A DNA stretch of 48,705 nucleotides, from positions 1 to 48,705 of the forward strand of contig MPUH01000517.1 of assembly GCA_001970955.1 (NCBI GenBank), given 5' to 3'. This DNA is from Stentor coeruleus (Eukaryota; Ciliophora; Heterotrichea; Heterotrichida; Stentoridae). Made by a program: the position numbers and the translations under genes. Shown here piece by piece: positions 1-10,173 of the stretch (position 1 is its first letter; the number at the start of each line of letters is the position of its first letter). A model generated the notes under the pieces. That model saw only the letters and a list, made by a program, of their open reading frames with translations, was not told the DNA's origin and ran no database searches.

Positions 1-97
1 CTATTTTAATTAAGCCTTAATTAGCAGCTTTACTATTACCATAATTTTACCCTTTTAGGTTCCTCCTATTTAACTATATTTAGATAAAGTTTTGTTA

Positions 98-1003
98 TTA
101 ATTGCCTTTCGCTGTTTTAACTACATATATGATGTAAAAAAATATCCCCACTATTTCAACGTAAACAATAAGCGAGGAAATCAGATAGTCGTCATAAGTA
201 AATTCTGTTAGTCTCCCTCCTGCAATCAACTGAACATCATAAATAGCAAACCAGACAAATGGAATTATGCAAATAAAAACATATATTGTCTCTTGATAAA
301 TAATAAAAGTAAACGATAAAGAGATGGCAAAGCTCACTGAGCAGCCAGCAAAACTAACTAAAAATGCTTTTTTAGTATTAAAATTATCTTTTGATATCAT
401 AGCATAAAAGTATAAACATAAGTTTACTCCTGCAAAAATAAAAAGCACAGATATAACAAAAGGATTTTTGCTTAAACTACTAGTGTAAGCTGAAATTAAC
501 GGCATAAAAACAATAAACAAAGTAAATAAAATGTATTTGGCAGGCTTCCTTTTTGCAATGTTCTTAAATAATAAAAGAAATAGGCCAAGAGCAAGTAATA
601 ATACTAAGCAAACTATTGCTAAAGAGTGGCTCACTCTAATTTTTAGTTTTAAATCTTCAATTGCCATAACTATGCCTATGAATATTAAAGCAATTACAGA
701 TTGAAGACTGAGCATTCCAAATACTTTTTTGATAAAAGTGTCTCGGGTATTATTTTGAGTAATCATTTTTTCTGATTTGAACGATGACAATTTTTCAGCA
801 ATACTACGAAACCTCCCACTTGGACTTAAAATTGACGTATTTTTGTCTACAGTTAAATCAAGATCGATTGATATTGGCACAACTTTAGCCCGATTATTTT
901 TGTTGAGGAAATGATGGTTTTCTTTTGGGTCTCTGACTTCTATTGGGATTGAAGCATTATCATTGTCTGGATTGAGCTTATTAATTGTTTCAGTTTGACT
1001 CAT
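98..1003 (-). CDS. TMBIM / Bax inhibitor-1 (lifeguard-type) membrane protein
   Basis: The protein has 301 residues: a hydrophilic N-terminal tail of about 90 residues, then about seven hydrophobic segments to the C-terminus. Near the end it reads YDVQLIAGGRLTEFTYDDY followed by a long hydrophobic helix, the signature of the Bax inhibitor-1/lifeguard (TMBIM) family (YDTQLI.GG....DY....L.LY.D). Known members sit in ER, Golgi or plasma membranes, act as Ca2+ leak channels and dampen cell death; that role here is inferred from family. Length and topology match LFG-type members with a long N-tail. No intron is needed and the stop is TAA. Family confidence is high; the exact paralog is unknown. Confidence 0.85.
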   Translation of the reverse strand: MSQTETINKLNPDNDNASIPIEVRDPKENHHFLNKNNRAKVVPISIDLDLTVDKNTSILSPSGRFRSIAEKLSSFKSEKMITQNNTRDTFIKKVFGMLSLQSVIALIFIGIVMAIEDLKLKIRVSHSLAIVCLVLLLALGLFLLLFKNIAKRKPAKYILFTLFIVFMPLISAYTSSLSKNPFVISVLFIFAGVNLCLYFYAMISKDNFNTKKAFLVSFAGCSVSFAISLSFTFIIYQETIYVFICIIPFVWFAIYDVQLIAGGRLTEFTYDDYLISSLIVYVEIVGIFFYIIYVVKTAKGN

Positions 1004-1807
1004 TGGTAATGATAATTATTAAAAATAGTATTTTGTTAGAGGACGTAGTCGGTTTTTATTCAGTAATGCATAGACTTTCAAACTTATAAAAAGCTTAAAG
1101 ATTATATGTATAAGATTGTTATGAGCATCTTTTGTGTGAGATAACTGTCTGGCTAGAAAGTTTTTTGAAAGGAAGTTAAATGAAAAAATATTTTTTTGGA
1201 AGCTATCCTTGAAAATTTGTAATATATAAAAATTATATTGAATTAGAAAGGCTTAGTGAGTGTAAAGAAATAATTAAATTGAAAATGTTACTGAGGAGAC
1301 AAGTTTGGATCAGTGTTTGAGCATTTTTGGCAATTAAGATGTGAGAAAATCAGGCTAGCAATTTATTTTAAGATATAATTAGAAGAAATTGTTTTATTAA
1401 AAGCAATTGTGGATGAATACATAAATGATTTTTTAACAACTAAAGCAAAGTTTTCAAGAAAGATTCAGTAATTTGAAAGCTACTTATGGAAATTTGCAAA
1501 TCATTTATGATATAATAGAAAAAAAACTAAATGCTTGCGCGATGATTGCAACTAAGCTAAGCTAATTAATAAATAAATTTAAGCAATCTGCCTGCTGAGA
1601 AAATTCGCATAATTGATAGTTTGAATATTTATAAAGCTTAGGATTAATTATAGTGATTAAGCTCAAATTATGGTAATGCATTTTATACTTTCCAGAACTT
1701 AAAATTTATTATTTTATTACTTTCCAATTTGTATTTTCACTATAATCTATGATTCCATTTTGTTCTAGAGCGTCTATATAACTTTTTATAATAATAAACA
1801 AAAAATA
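1004..1807. other. Spacer with a possible gene relic
   Basis: This is an AT-rich stretch between two divergent genes. Its middle part (about 1225-1640) has coding-like runs in shifting + frames and is listed separately. The rest shows nothing I can name. Confidence 0.5.
1225..1640 (+). pseudogene. Possible decayed coding sequence, family unknown
   Basis: Several open stretches of protein-like composition follow each other in different + frames, broken by stops and frameshifts. Examples are ELERLSECKEIIKLKMLLRR, then IVLLKAIVDEYINDFLTTKA, then IIYDIIEKKLNACAMIATKL, then NLPAEKIRIIDSLNIYKA before a TAG. The pieces are helical and charged, suggesting a coiled-coil or helical protein, but I recognise no family. 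It resembles the better-supported relics elsewhere in this window, but could still be chance. Confidence 0.35.
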
Positions 1808-2884
1808 ATGCTAATTTCTGATAGCAAAAGATTCCTGAAAAAAATGAAAGGCATAAGTATGAGCATTAACTCAGAAGATTACAAAAACCTTGGGTTCAAA
1901 ATGTTTTCTCTCTATAATAATATACAAGAATCTCCTTATTTAAGCATTAAACCATTTCCAAAACGCAAAAAGCACCTATTAATACGCTCTTCAGAAAAAT
2001 CGAAAAAGCCTTCTTCATCGTATCATCAATATTCGAAATCTTCAATCCATTCACCTAAAAAGTCTCAAGTTACTCAAGAACAAGATATTTCGCTTAACAA
2101 AAAAATGACGCCAGATCCTTACAGCACAGACATTAAAAATACGTCAGCACATCATAGAAACTCTAATGCGCAAATTCGAAAATCCCAAGAAAAGCCAGTC
2201 CTTTTGAATTTAGAAGATTTCCACAACAAACTTAATGTACTAGAAAAAAGCTCAGTTTCATTATCCTTATATAAATATTTCGAGATCTTTGATGAAATTA
2301 TTAGCAAAGACTATGTTTTTGGTAATGTTCTTAAAAGGATTAAAAATGCTCTGATGGAGATGAAAACTATAATTGACCAGTCGAATGAATATATACAATC
2401 TTTAGAATTAAAGATTGCAGAAAAACAGTCAACTATTACTCAAATGCTTATAGGCAAAGCTGATGATTTCTCAAAAACTCAAAATAATACTTCAACATAC
2501 AAAATTTCTGACTTTGAAGATCCGGTGCTTGACCATTACTTAGAAGATCCGGAAGAGTCTAAAGTTATGAAAGATGAAATAGAAAAACTCAACAATCAAA
2601 TCAAAGATATGCAAAAAGATGCTGAAGTTATGATAGAAAAAGAAAAAAAGTACGCAAGTCTTATATCAGCACTTCGTGATCGTGGATATCCAATAGAAGA
2701 AGTGTATATTAAAGATGTATATTGGTCCTTAGGAGGTACCAAAGAAGGGCATTTCTCNGGGCATTTCTCACAAACATACAACGAAAATTGTGATAAATAT
2801 ACTCAAAGCATAAGATTAAAATCAGGCAATAGCTTTAATCAGATACTAAGTTCTGATGAAAGCATTCCTGATGCTTTTAATTAA
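1808..2884 (+). CDS. TSNAXIP1-N-like coiled-coil protein
   Basis: As written it has 358 residues, about 354 once the false duplication around the N at 2758 is removed. The first ~130 residues are Ser/Lys-rich and disordered. Residues ~135-200 (LEDFHNKL..., LYKYFEIFDEIISKDYVFGN, then VLKRIKNALMEMK) resemble the N-terminal domain of TSNAXIP1-type proteins, common in ciliated eukaryotes. A coiled coil follows, and then LISALRDRGYPIEEVYIKD, like the conserved loop after that coiled coil. Function is unknown; a cytoskeletal or ciliary role is only an inference. It converges on the MFS gene, with stop codons 15 nt apart. Confidence 0.7.
   Translation: MLISDSKRFLKKMKGISMSINSEDYKNLGFKMFSLYNNIQESPYLSIKPFPKRKKHLLIRSSEKSKKPSSSYHQYSKSSIHSPKKSQVTQEQDISLNKKMTPDPYSTDIKNTSAHHRNSNAQIRKSQEKPVLLNLEDFHNKLNVLEKSSVSLSLYKYFEIFDEIISKDYVFGNVLKRIKNALMEMKTIIDQSNEYIQSLELKIAEKQSTITQMLIGKADDFSKTQNNTSTYKISDFEDPVLDHYLEDPEESKVMKDEIEKLNNQIKDMQKDAEVMIEKEKKYASLISALRDRGYPIEEVYIKDVYWSLGGTKEGHFXGHFSQTYNENCDKYTQSIRLKSGNSFNQILSSDESIPDAFN
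2747..2769. repeat. Assembly join: 11-nt duplication around one N
   Basis: 2747-2757 and 2759-2769 are identical and separated by a single N at 2758. It lies inside the coding region and adds four false residues, without changing frame because the period is 12. Confidence 0.9.
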
Positions 2885-2899
2885 TTCTAGTTATTCTTA

Positions 2900-4339
2900 T
2901 TAATCTTTAATTGTGTCAGAAAGACTGACAGCATCCATACCTCTTCCTCTTGTTTCTTTAACTAATAATCCAAAAATCCCTATAACGCCAAATGATAATG
3001 CTATTACAAATATCCCAATAAGAACACCATGTGGAGCTTCTATGAGAAAACCCAAAGTAAACGGAGAAAGAACCCCTCCAAATTTACTTGCTGCATTTAC
3101 CCAAGCTTGGCCCAAAGCGCGTATGTTAGTAGGATAGTTTTCAGGGACAATAAGGAAAAAAGCTGAAAATGCTATATAATTGAAAAAGTATATAAGAATA
3201 GTTGATACAAGAATCATCCAGTAGCTATTTGCAATAAAAAACAAAAACACAAATACCCCACAAGATAGATAACTAATAATAATAGTCCATTTTCTTCCTA
3301 ATCTTGTGTCTACAAGTTTACTTGAAAGTAAAATTCCTAAAGACCCAATAGAGAATTGTAATATAATTATCCCATAAACACTTGCATCATCTGTAATTTT
3401 GTTTGGGATGTTATTTAAGAAAAAAGGCATAAATTCAATTAGTCCAAAATACCCAATATCTCCAAAAAAGCCTATCTATATAGAAATTACTGCTGCTAAT
3501 GCAATTGATTTTTTTATATGATGAATACAAAAAAGTTCTTTAAATTCCACTTTTTCTGCAGGTTTTATAAGTTCTTCAATTTCTAGTTCTTCATCTTCTT
3601 GGACATTGGAGTTATAAGTTATAATTGGAGTTTCCATCTGAGGTAAGTCATATGATTTATTCCACCTTGCGATTTCTTTTAAAACATCTCGAGCTTTTGC
3701 TCCTTGACCTTTAAGGTCTAAATATCGTGGGCTTTCCAAAAGCCAGCGGCTACCAATTAGGGCTAAAATAGATAAAACGCATCCTACTCCACTAACCCAT
3801 CTCCATCTTCCAATACCTGAATCACCTGCAATGACTGTAATAAAAGCTACAAAATATCCTAATATTAGACCAAAACATAGAGACCAAGATACCAAAACCA
3901 TAGTCCAAGCTTTTCTTGGAGGACAGCATTCGTAATAAGTTGGAGGCGCAGTGCTTAGCATTCCAGCAAACCCGAATCCTTGAAAAAATATAATTGAAAT
4001 AGCCATGTAGTAGTCAACAGAAAATGTATAGGCTAAGAATGTTATAATTGATATAATCAGGCATAATCTTAGAACCATTATGCGACCATAGTGATTTGCG
4101 ATATAGCCCCATATAAAAGAACCTATAAATAGTCCTCCAAGCTGAGCTGTACCTAACTGTGACATAGCAAATTTAGACATTCCCCAATCTTTAGCTGCTT
4201 CTTTAGCTGTTATTGAACCTAGAGCTGTACCGTAATAAATAAGCATGCAAGTAAGGGCAATTATCATGAATAAATAGATGTTGTACTTTCCCCAGCCTAT
4301 TTTTTCGATGATTTCGCTTATTTGCTGGGCTTTTGACAT
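2900..4339 (-). CDS. MFS transporter, SV2/SVOP or organic-ion type (one intron)
   Basis: Two open frames join across a 15-nt intron (3476-3490) into a 474-residue protein with about 12 membrane helices. The first half has the MFS signature in the loop after helix 2 (ANHYGRIMVLRLC) and LLESPRYL after helix 6, typical of the sugar/organic-ion/SV2 branch. The second half repeats the loop motif as DTRLGRKWTIIISYLSCG and has VPENYPTNIRALGQAWVNAA and a terminal KETRGRGM, matching the PE.yPT..R..G and ET.G patterns. It should carry a small solute across a membrane; the substrate cannot be told. It starts 543 nt from the divergent pseudokinase gene. Confidence 0.88.
3476..3490 (-). other. 15-nt intron (MFS gene)
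   Basis: The sense sequence is GTAATTTCTATATAG, phase 0. Removing it joins ALAA to IGFFGDIGYFG and rebuilds a continuous MFS helix. Read through, it gives an in-frame TAG. Confidence 0.93.
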
Positions 4340-4882
4340 TTATTTTCTCTCCAAAAAGTATGGAAGATATACAGGATAGTTTCTATATGCCAAATTAACC
4401 TTTCTATACTATGAAATTTAAATGAATAGTTAATAGTAGTTTAATGAATCTCTACACCTTTATATGATAAAACTAGATGAATATATACTTTATGGCATAA
4501 TAATTCTACAACAATGATTTACTAAAGTAAATAAAATTTAACTTGATATCAATTTTATGATTNATATGATAAAACTAGATGAATATATACTTTATGGCAC
4601 AATAATTCTACAACAATGATTTACTAAAGTAAATAAAATTTAACTTGATATCAATTTTATGATTGATTTATAATTATTTTATCAAATAAAACTTAGCCAA
4701 TTTTAAAGCCAAACTTCAGATTTTAATTACTAAATCTAAAAATACCAAGCTTATCCTAACTATTTTTAAAAGTTACTAGTCACAGATTAATACTTAAAAT
4801 CTAAAGGTTAATAATTAAATAAGATACAGAAAATAATAGTTTAATATACTCTAATATATCGGATTAGCAAAATACTATAAAA
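4340..4882. other. Divergent spacer between MFS and pseudokinase genes
   Basis: The spacer is AT-rich and holds a 101-nt duplication around an N (listed separately), so the true spacer is about 440 nt. It presumably contains both promoters. I see no gene in it. Confidence 0.6.
4462..4664. repeat. Assembly join: 101-nt duplication around one N
   Basis: 4462-4562 and 4564-4664 match except at one base (T at 4498, C at 4600). They are separated by the N at 4563. The period is 102. Confidence 0.88.
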
Positions 4883-5752
4883 ATGATAGATTCAATTTGC
4901 AATGTAATAACTACTACAAGCATTGATCAAATCACATCTAAATATCTCATAGTCGAAGAAATATCAACAGGGCGTTTTAGTAAAATCTACAGAGTGATTG
5001 AAAAATTTTCAAACATAGAAAGAGCCATCAAAATTGTTAGCAAAACCTGTATTCCAAGCATCACAGCATTGTCTGCAGAATGCAAAGCTCTTCAAAGACT
5101 TAATCATCCTAACATCATCAAACCAATAGAATTATTAGAATCAAATACTTTAATAGGCTTAGTCCTTGAACTATGCAATGGTAGGACTCTTTCAGAAGTA
5201 TTAATGGTTGAAGGTCCTTTTTCAGAACACAAAACAGTAGAAATTATGACTAGTCTTTTTTCAGCTGTAGTTTGTTGTCACAAAGCAAAAATATGCCATT
5301 TAGATCTTAAACTAGAAAAGTTTATCTATGCAACAAAAAATCCTAAAAGTGAAATCAAAGTTTTAGGCTTTGGAGAATCTTTAGATTTTAGTCCAGAAGT
5401 TGTATTTCATGATATCAGAGGGACTTTTTGTTATATGGCTCCAGAAGTTTTAGAAGGAAACTATAATGAAAAAGCTGATTGCTGGTCACTTGGAATTATT
5501 ATGTATTTATTACTAACAAAATCTTTCCCATACACTGGTAAAAATAACAATGAAATTTATATGTCAATACAACAAGGGCATATACCTTTTTCTCATTACC
5601 TACAAAACATCTCTCCTTCAGCGCAGAATTTTCTCTCCCGCCTATTAGTCAGAGACTTAAATCTAAGACTTTCAGCAGAAGAAGCTTTAAACCATGAATG
5701 GATACAAGAATACTATCTAATAAACCGTCAGTTAGGTTTACTATCTTTATAA
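4883..5752 (+). CDS. CAMK/CDPK-like protein pseudokinase
   Basis: This is a 289-residue protein that is almost entirely one protein kinase domain. It keeps the VAIK lysine (AIKIVSK, K50), a helix C Glu, the catalytic-loop Asp (HLDLKLEKF, D141), MAPE, and the HEWIQ motif of the CAMK/CDPK group near the end. The loop Asn is Lys (K146) and DFG has become GFG (G162), so both Mg2+-binding residues are lost. The glycine loop is also reduced (STGRFSKIY). It is probably catalytically dead, with a scaffolding or regulatory role; this is inferred from known pseudokinases. There are no EF hands. The reading frame is intact, so the changes are unlikely to be simple decay. Confidence 0.88.
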   Translation: MIDSICNVITTTSIDQITSKYLIVEEISTGRFSKIYRVIEKFSNIERAIKIVSKTCIPSITALSAECKALQRLNHPNIIKPIELLESNTLIGLVLELCNGRTLSEVLMVEGPFSEHKTVEIMTSLFSAVVCCHKAKICHLDLKLEKFIYATKNPKSEIKVLGFGESLDFSPEVVFHDIRGTFCYMAPEVLEGNYNEKADCWSLGIIMYLLLTKSFPYTGKNNNEIYMSIQQGHIPFSHYLQNISPSAQNFLSRLLVRDLNLRLSAEEALNHEWIQEYYLINRQLGLLSL

Positions 5753-6212
5753 ATTTTCTAAAAACCATAAAAACTGCCTAATAATTCATATGAACTTCTC
5801 TTTTAAACCTAAAATCCCTAATAGAAACTAAAGAATACTGAAATTTGTGTTATGCATATAAAAAAAATAGAGAGATACATTAAAATCAGATTAAATATGC
5901 ATCTATGAGATTAAATTATATATTTATTAAAAGTGCAGTGTGATTAATTATTCTTCAAGTAATTTATCGAAATATATAATGAAAAATTACTATAAATAAA
6001 CTGATAAATTATATATAAAAAATATCAATTTTTGATACTTTACAATTTTTTTACTTTTTATATGATAACACAATCTGATTATTTTTTTTAACTTTTTGGT
6101 ATGCTAAGTCAGAAAATACCTCAATCAAGCATATAACTATGATAGATTTAATGATGTGTTTTAAGACCAGCAGTTTGCGTGGGAAATTCATGATTGATAA
6201 TAATTTTTAAAC
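5753..6212. other. AT-rich spacer
   Basis: This is a low-complexity AT-rich stretch between two + strand genes. It should hold the cyclin promoter. I see no gene or clear motif. Confidence 0.5.
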
Positions 6213-7442
6213 ATGTTCCCTATGAAATTTGCCAACGAGAATGCAAGTCTTTTCAATATCCACAACAAATCCCATGACAAAGCCCATATTTCATCAGACA
6301 TAGACCTTGAATGTCATGATATTTTAGAAGATACTGAAATTGTCCAATTAATTTGGACTCCAAAAGACCAAGACTATCTCAGACTACTCCTTGAAAACGA
6401 AGAGTTCTATTCACCATCAGCTAATTTCTTATCAAGACTTCAGCCTCAAATAACACCAAGTATGCGAGCAGTTCTATTTGATTGGATGTTTGAAGTTAGT
6501 TCCGAGCTTTGTATGAAACGTGATACTGCCTATTACGCAATGTCTTATGTAGACCGGGTTCTTTCTAATATAGAAAGCATCAAAAAGGAAAATTTTCAAT
6601 TAGTAGGCCTGACTGCTTTATATATCGCTGCTAAGGTCGAAGAGATCTACCCATGTAAAATAAGTGACTTTGCCCGAGCTGCAGATAATGGGTATAGTGT
6701 TAAGACTATTAAGTCTACAGAAAAATTCTTACTTAAAGCACTTGGATGGCGTATAACCGGACCAACAGTGTATTCAATTACAAACTGGCTTATGGCTCAA
6801 TGGGACAGCTTCTTACATTATCACTTTGGGCATATTTCTTATAACAATCCTGATTTCTACTTGCTTAATCCAGATCATGAAAACCAGAAGATGTTTGAAA
6901 ACAGATATATCAGCTTTAAACTTGCTAATCATATTTCATATAAAAGGTTTAGAGAAACTTTACAAGTACTTGATGCAAGCATATTAGATGTGGGAATATT
7001 GAAATACCCGCCAAGACATGTTGCTGGGGCACTTTTGTTTTTAGCAGTTTCTGAGTATTTTCGACAGACACATTATTCACTTTTAGTGTTTAGTTCTCCT
7101 TATAATGAGATTCCAGCTTTTGAAATCTCGGATATGCAAGGGTTGGTTGAAGAAATGTTTGCGAATTTTGTTGGAGCTGCACTTGAGGTTAAAAGCTTGG
7201 ATGAAATCTGCCCTGCTGCAAGTGCTTTGTTCCCTNCTAAAAGTTTGGATGAAATCTGCCCTGCTGCAAGTGCTTTGTTCCCTTTTTTTAAAATTGATTT
7301 GAACAATGACTTGCCTCCAGTATGCAAACTACAATCTAAAAGCAGACTTGAAGCACATTATGAGGAGTTTTTGTCGTATCAAACTCATAATTCAAGTGCT
7401 TTAGTCTATGTCAAAAACCAACTTAAACAGCTTTCTAGATGA
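6213..7442 (+). CDS. Cyclin (E-like box, LxCxE-like N-terminal motif)
   Basis: The 409 residues as written reduce to about 393 without the false duplication at 7190-7283. The cyclin box spans roughly residues 44-195, with MRAVLFDWMFEV (the MRAILxDW signature, near residue 84) and LYIAAKVEEIYP (near 140), closest to cyclin E/A types. A second cyclin fold follows (about 215-330). The short N-tail has LECHD at residues 32-36 in an acidic setting, an LxCxE-like motif as in D-type cyclins, with Asp for the last Glu. No RxxL destruction box is seen. It should activate a CDK. The next gene is an RB-like protein, a classic cyclin-CDK target. It ends with TGA. Confidence 0.9.
   Translation: MFPMKFANENASLFNIHNKSHDKAHISSDIDLECHDILEDTEIVQLIWTPKDQDYLRLLLENEEFYSPSANFLSRLQPQITPSMRAVLFDWMFEVSSELCMKRDTAYYAMSYVDRVLSNIESIKKENFQLVGLTALYIAAKVEEIYPCKISDFARAADNGYSVKTIKSTEKFLLKALGWRITGPTVYSITNWLMAQWDSFLHYHFGHISYNNPDFYLLNPDHENQKMFENRYISFKLANHISYKRFRETLQVLDASILDVGILKYPPRHVAGALLFLAVSEYFRQTHYSLLVFSSPYNEIPAFEISDMQGLVEEMFANFVGAALEVKSLDEICPAASALFPXKSLDEICPAASALFPFFKIDLNNDLPPVCKLQSKSRLEAHYEEFLSYQTHNSSALVYVKNQLKQLSR
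7190..7283. repeat. Assembly join: 46-nt duplication inside the cyclin gene
   Basis: 7190-7235 and 7238-7283 match except at one base (C at 7196, T at 7244), with the N at 7236. The period is 48, so the frame is kept but 16 false residues are inserted near the C-terminus. Confidence 0.9.
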
Positions 7443-7720
7443 AATAATAGCTCGTAAAGATAAGTTAAAGCTATGGTCCAGATTTTATTTAAATAATTAG
7501 CAACTATATAAACCTAGAATTTAAGCCTTGCTTTATGGTAATTTAAATTGAATTTGAAATCACGTTGCAAATGCTATAAGCTTTATGATTGCAACTTATG
7601 GAATATAAAATATACAGTAAAAGTCTTAGTTTCTAGTAATTTTATGTTTATGCTATCATAATTTGACCTCTAAGGGAATAGTTATATTCTAAAAGTTTCA
7701 TAGTATAGTAACATGCGAAA

Positions 7721-9922
7721 ATGGCTTCGAGGAAAACCCGCTTTGCTAATAATATGAGCTTCGATTCAAATAGCCTTCAATCGTTCTGTCAAGAACTGAA
7801 TCTACCTTCCCAAGTCCTCAAAGAAGCTGAAAGCCTTTGCTCAGCCTACCTACACAATACGCCAATCCAGCAGCCGCTCTATCTTTACATATCTTCTACC
7901 CTAGTAGCCGCAACAACTCTTAGAAAATTCCCTTTAAACTTTTGCCAAAACCTATTGAAAACTCTATCAAATACAGAAGACTTCCTTGATTTCTTCAACA
8001 ACTTTCTCCGTCAAACTTCAACCGATGCTCCAGAAGCCCTAGTCGTAATCAACAATTACGCTTTTGCCTGGCGGCTCTACAAGAAATTTGTCGAAAAGTG
8101 GGCTCAGTTAGAACTAGAGGAAAAGCAAGGGCATTCGGGTGTAGGTACACAATTGCGAGATATGGCTTGGACAATAATAGCTTTAAAACGGCTTAGTACC
8201 AATTCTAATGATCTTGTAGAAAATGCGCATTTGATCCTTTCTGTATTATACATTGTCCTACAAAACTTACCGGAAACGGTATCTTTTGCTAATAATGACG
8301 CTTTTGATTTCTTAATAAAACAGTTTAATGCAGAGTCTGAACAGGCTCAAGAGGCGATTTGCTCAGTGGAAGGGTTTATTCAAGGGATGGTAGCCGCTGA
8401 GCTTATAAAGATTTCATCAGAAAAGTCGGTTTTTGATGGGATTTTTTCTGAGTATTTAGCTGTTAACATGCTAAAACTTGCTGATTTTTATATTTCTTCG
8501 CTTTCTCCTCTTGATGCAAGCGAGATCGAGTTCCTTAAAAAACCTCAGCCAAGAACCCCAGTCAAGCATACTCGTCAAAGGAAGAATAACGTCGAACTCA
8601 AGTCCAAAAGGATTATTTCGTGGGACAATGAGCCTGAAGCCAATATAAAATCCAAACTTGGTGATGTCCCAGTACAGAGCTCGCCTTACTCACACGCTTT
8701 TACACCTATTTCTTCAGCTATGGAGCTTAATAACTGGCTTAGAGAAGTTTATAAAAAGACCTCTTTATCGCAAATTCCTATACTCCTTCAGGAGTATGAT
8801 AGTCTAGCAAATTTTTCAGTTTATGCCAAAATCGAAGCTTACAGAAACAAACTCATCTCTGTGCAATTAGATAAAGAAAACTTACCATCTATTATCCAAG
8901 AGACTGCAGCTAGTAAAGATAAATCTGAGCATATATTAAAACTCTATGTTTATACACTTCATGGGATGATTAAAAATGAACAAAAAAGACAAGGAAATTT
9001 GAGCACTCTTTATTCGAATGAAAACTTCCATCAAGCTACTTTTGCTTGTTGTATTGAATGTATTGTCAATGCTTATGGGTTGAATATTAATTTTGATCAA
9101 GTATTGTCTATAGCTGATGTTTCAGTTTTTGAGTTTTGGAAGCTCATAACAACGTTTGTACAGTTTGATGGGAAAATGCCTGTGGCGTTGAGAAAGCATT
9201 TTAGAGATGTTGAAAATTTTATTATGAATGAAAATGCTTGGAGCACGCAAAGCCCTATAAGACAGATGCTAGTCCAGTTTGTTACAGAATGCAAAAACTC
9301 ATCAGGAAACCCTATTTTTAATATTTTCTTTAAAAGGTTGCTTTCGCATACAGCTCAAAAACTTGTGGAAATTACTGATCAGCTTGAAATACTTGAAGAA
9401 GTTAAAGAGAGAATATGGGAATTGATTAAAACTTGTATTACTGAACATTCTGATTTATTAGTTAGTAGAAGTTTGGACACTATAATTTTGTGCTCGATTT
9501 ATGCTATTTGTAAGCTATTCAAGCCTATAAGTTTTAAAGTCCTCATTGAAAATTTTTCTGCTTTGTATCCTGCTAAAGAGCATGTTTTTAAACAAGTTGC
9601 TGGAGCTGGAGATATTATCAAGTTTTATAATCATTTTTTTATTCCAAGGTTCAAAGATAATCTTAGCCAAGGAACTGAAAATATGAAGAACTTTTTCCAA
9701 AGCCCACTTAGGGCTAGTTTACCTATAACTTCACCTTCAAGAGGATCTGCATTTTGCTCACCAAAAACCCCGTATTTAACACCGAGGACTCGTAAGCTTT
9801 GGGCATCATCTGAAGGCTCACAAATTATACCTCAAAAGAAAGGTAGGCTTATATCTTTTGATGATGAACCTGTGCTGCCAAAGATTGAAGAAGTTTCACC
9901 TGTTCATCGTAATAAAAAATAG
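7721..9922 (+). CDS. Retinoblastoma-like pocket protein
   Basis: The protein has 733 residues and no intron. An N-terminal helical domain (about 15-250) is followed by a linker with basic and TP sites. Pocket A starts near 328 (TPISSAMELNNWLREVYKK) and includes FHQATFACCIECIVNAYGLN, like RB FHMSLLACALEVVMATY. Pocket B holds LCSIYAICKLFKP and IIKFYNHFFIPRFKDNL, equivalent to human RB MCSMYGICK and VFYNSVFMQRLK. The LxCxE-cleft residues Y709, K713, Y756 and N757 appear as Y594, K598, Y636 and N637. The C-tail is rich in SP/TP sites (SPLR, SPSR, SPKTP, LTPR), likely CDK targets. It should repress E2F-type factors until phosphorylated. It lies 278 nt after the cyclin, same strand. Confidence 0.92.
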   Translation: MASRKTRFANNMSFDSNSLQSFCQELNLPSQVLKEAESLCSAYLHNTPIQQPLYLYISSTLVAATTLRKFPLNFCQNLLKTLSNTEDFLDFFNNFLRQTSTDAPEALVVINNYAFAWRLYKKFVEKWAQLELEEKQGHSGVGTQLRDMAWTIIALKRLSTNSNDLVENAHLILSVLYIVLQNLPETVSFANNDAFDFLIKQFNAESEQAQEAICSVEGFIQGMVAAELIKISSEKSVFDGIFSEYLAVNMLKLADFYISSLSPLDASEIEFLKKPQPRTPVKHTRQRKNNVELKSKRIISWDNEPEANIKSKLGDVPVQSSPYSHAFTPISSAMELNNWLREVYKKTSLSQIPILLQEYDSLANFSVYAKIEAYRNKLISVQLDKENLPSIIQETAASKDKSEHILKLYVYTLHGMIKNEQKRQGNLSTLYSNENFHQATFACCIECIVNAYGLNINFDQVLSIADVSVFEFWKLITTFVQFDGKMPVALRKHFRDVENFIMNENAWSTQSPIRQMLVQFVTECKNSSGNPIFNIFFKRLLSHTAQKLVEITDQLEILEEVKERIWELIKTCITEHSDLLVSRSLDTIILCSIYAICKLFKPISFKVLIENFSALYPAKEHVFKQVAGAGDIIKFYNHFFIPRFKDNLSQGTENMKNFFQSPLRASLPITSPSRGSAFCSPKTPYLTPRTRKLWASSEGSQIIPQKKGRLISFDDEPVLPKIEEVSPVHRNKK

Positions 9923-10173
9923 ATTATATAATAAAGAGATCATATAAAATTATGATCAAGATCTGATAAATAATTTATTGTGAGAATGATTAATATGGAT
10001 TTAGATGCGCACAGACAATTTAAGATTCATTTATTGAATATTTTAATGAAAATGTTTATTAAATAATAGTTATCATCTAGCAATACACATCGTTTACACT
10101 ATAAACATTAAAAAAAATTGAAACTAAATCTCTTGCTTTGAAAATATTTATTTTATAATAAAGTTGAAATATA

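Noticed and set aside
4462..4664. Direct repeats as mobile-element target duplications
   Set aside because: All eight have a single N exactly between the copies and nothing inserted, so assembly joins explain them.
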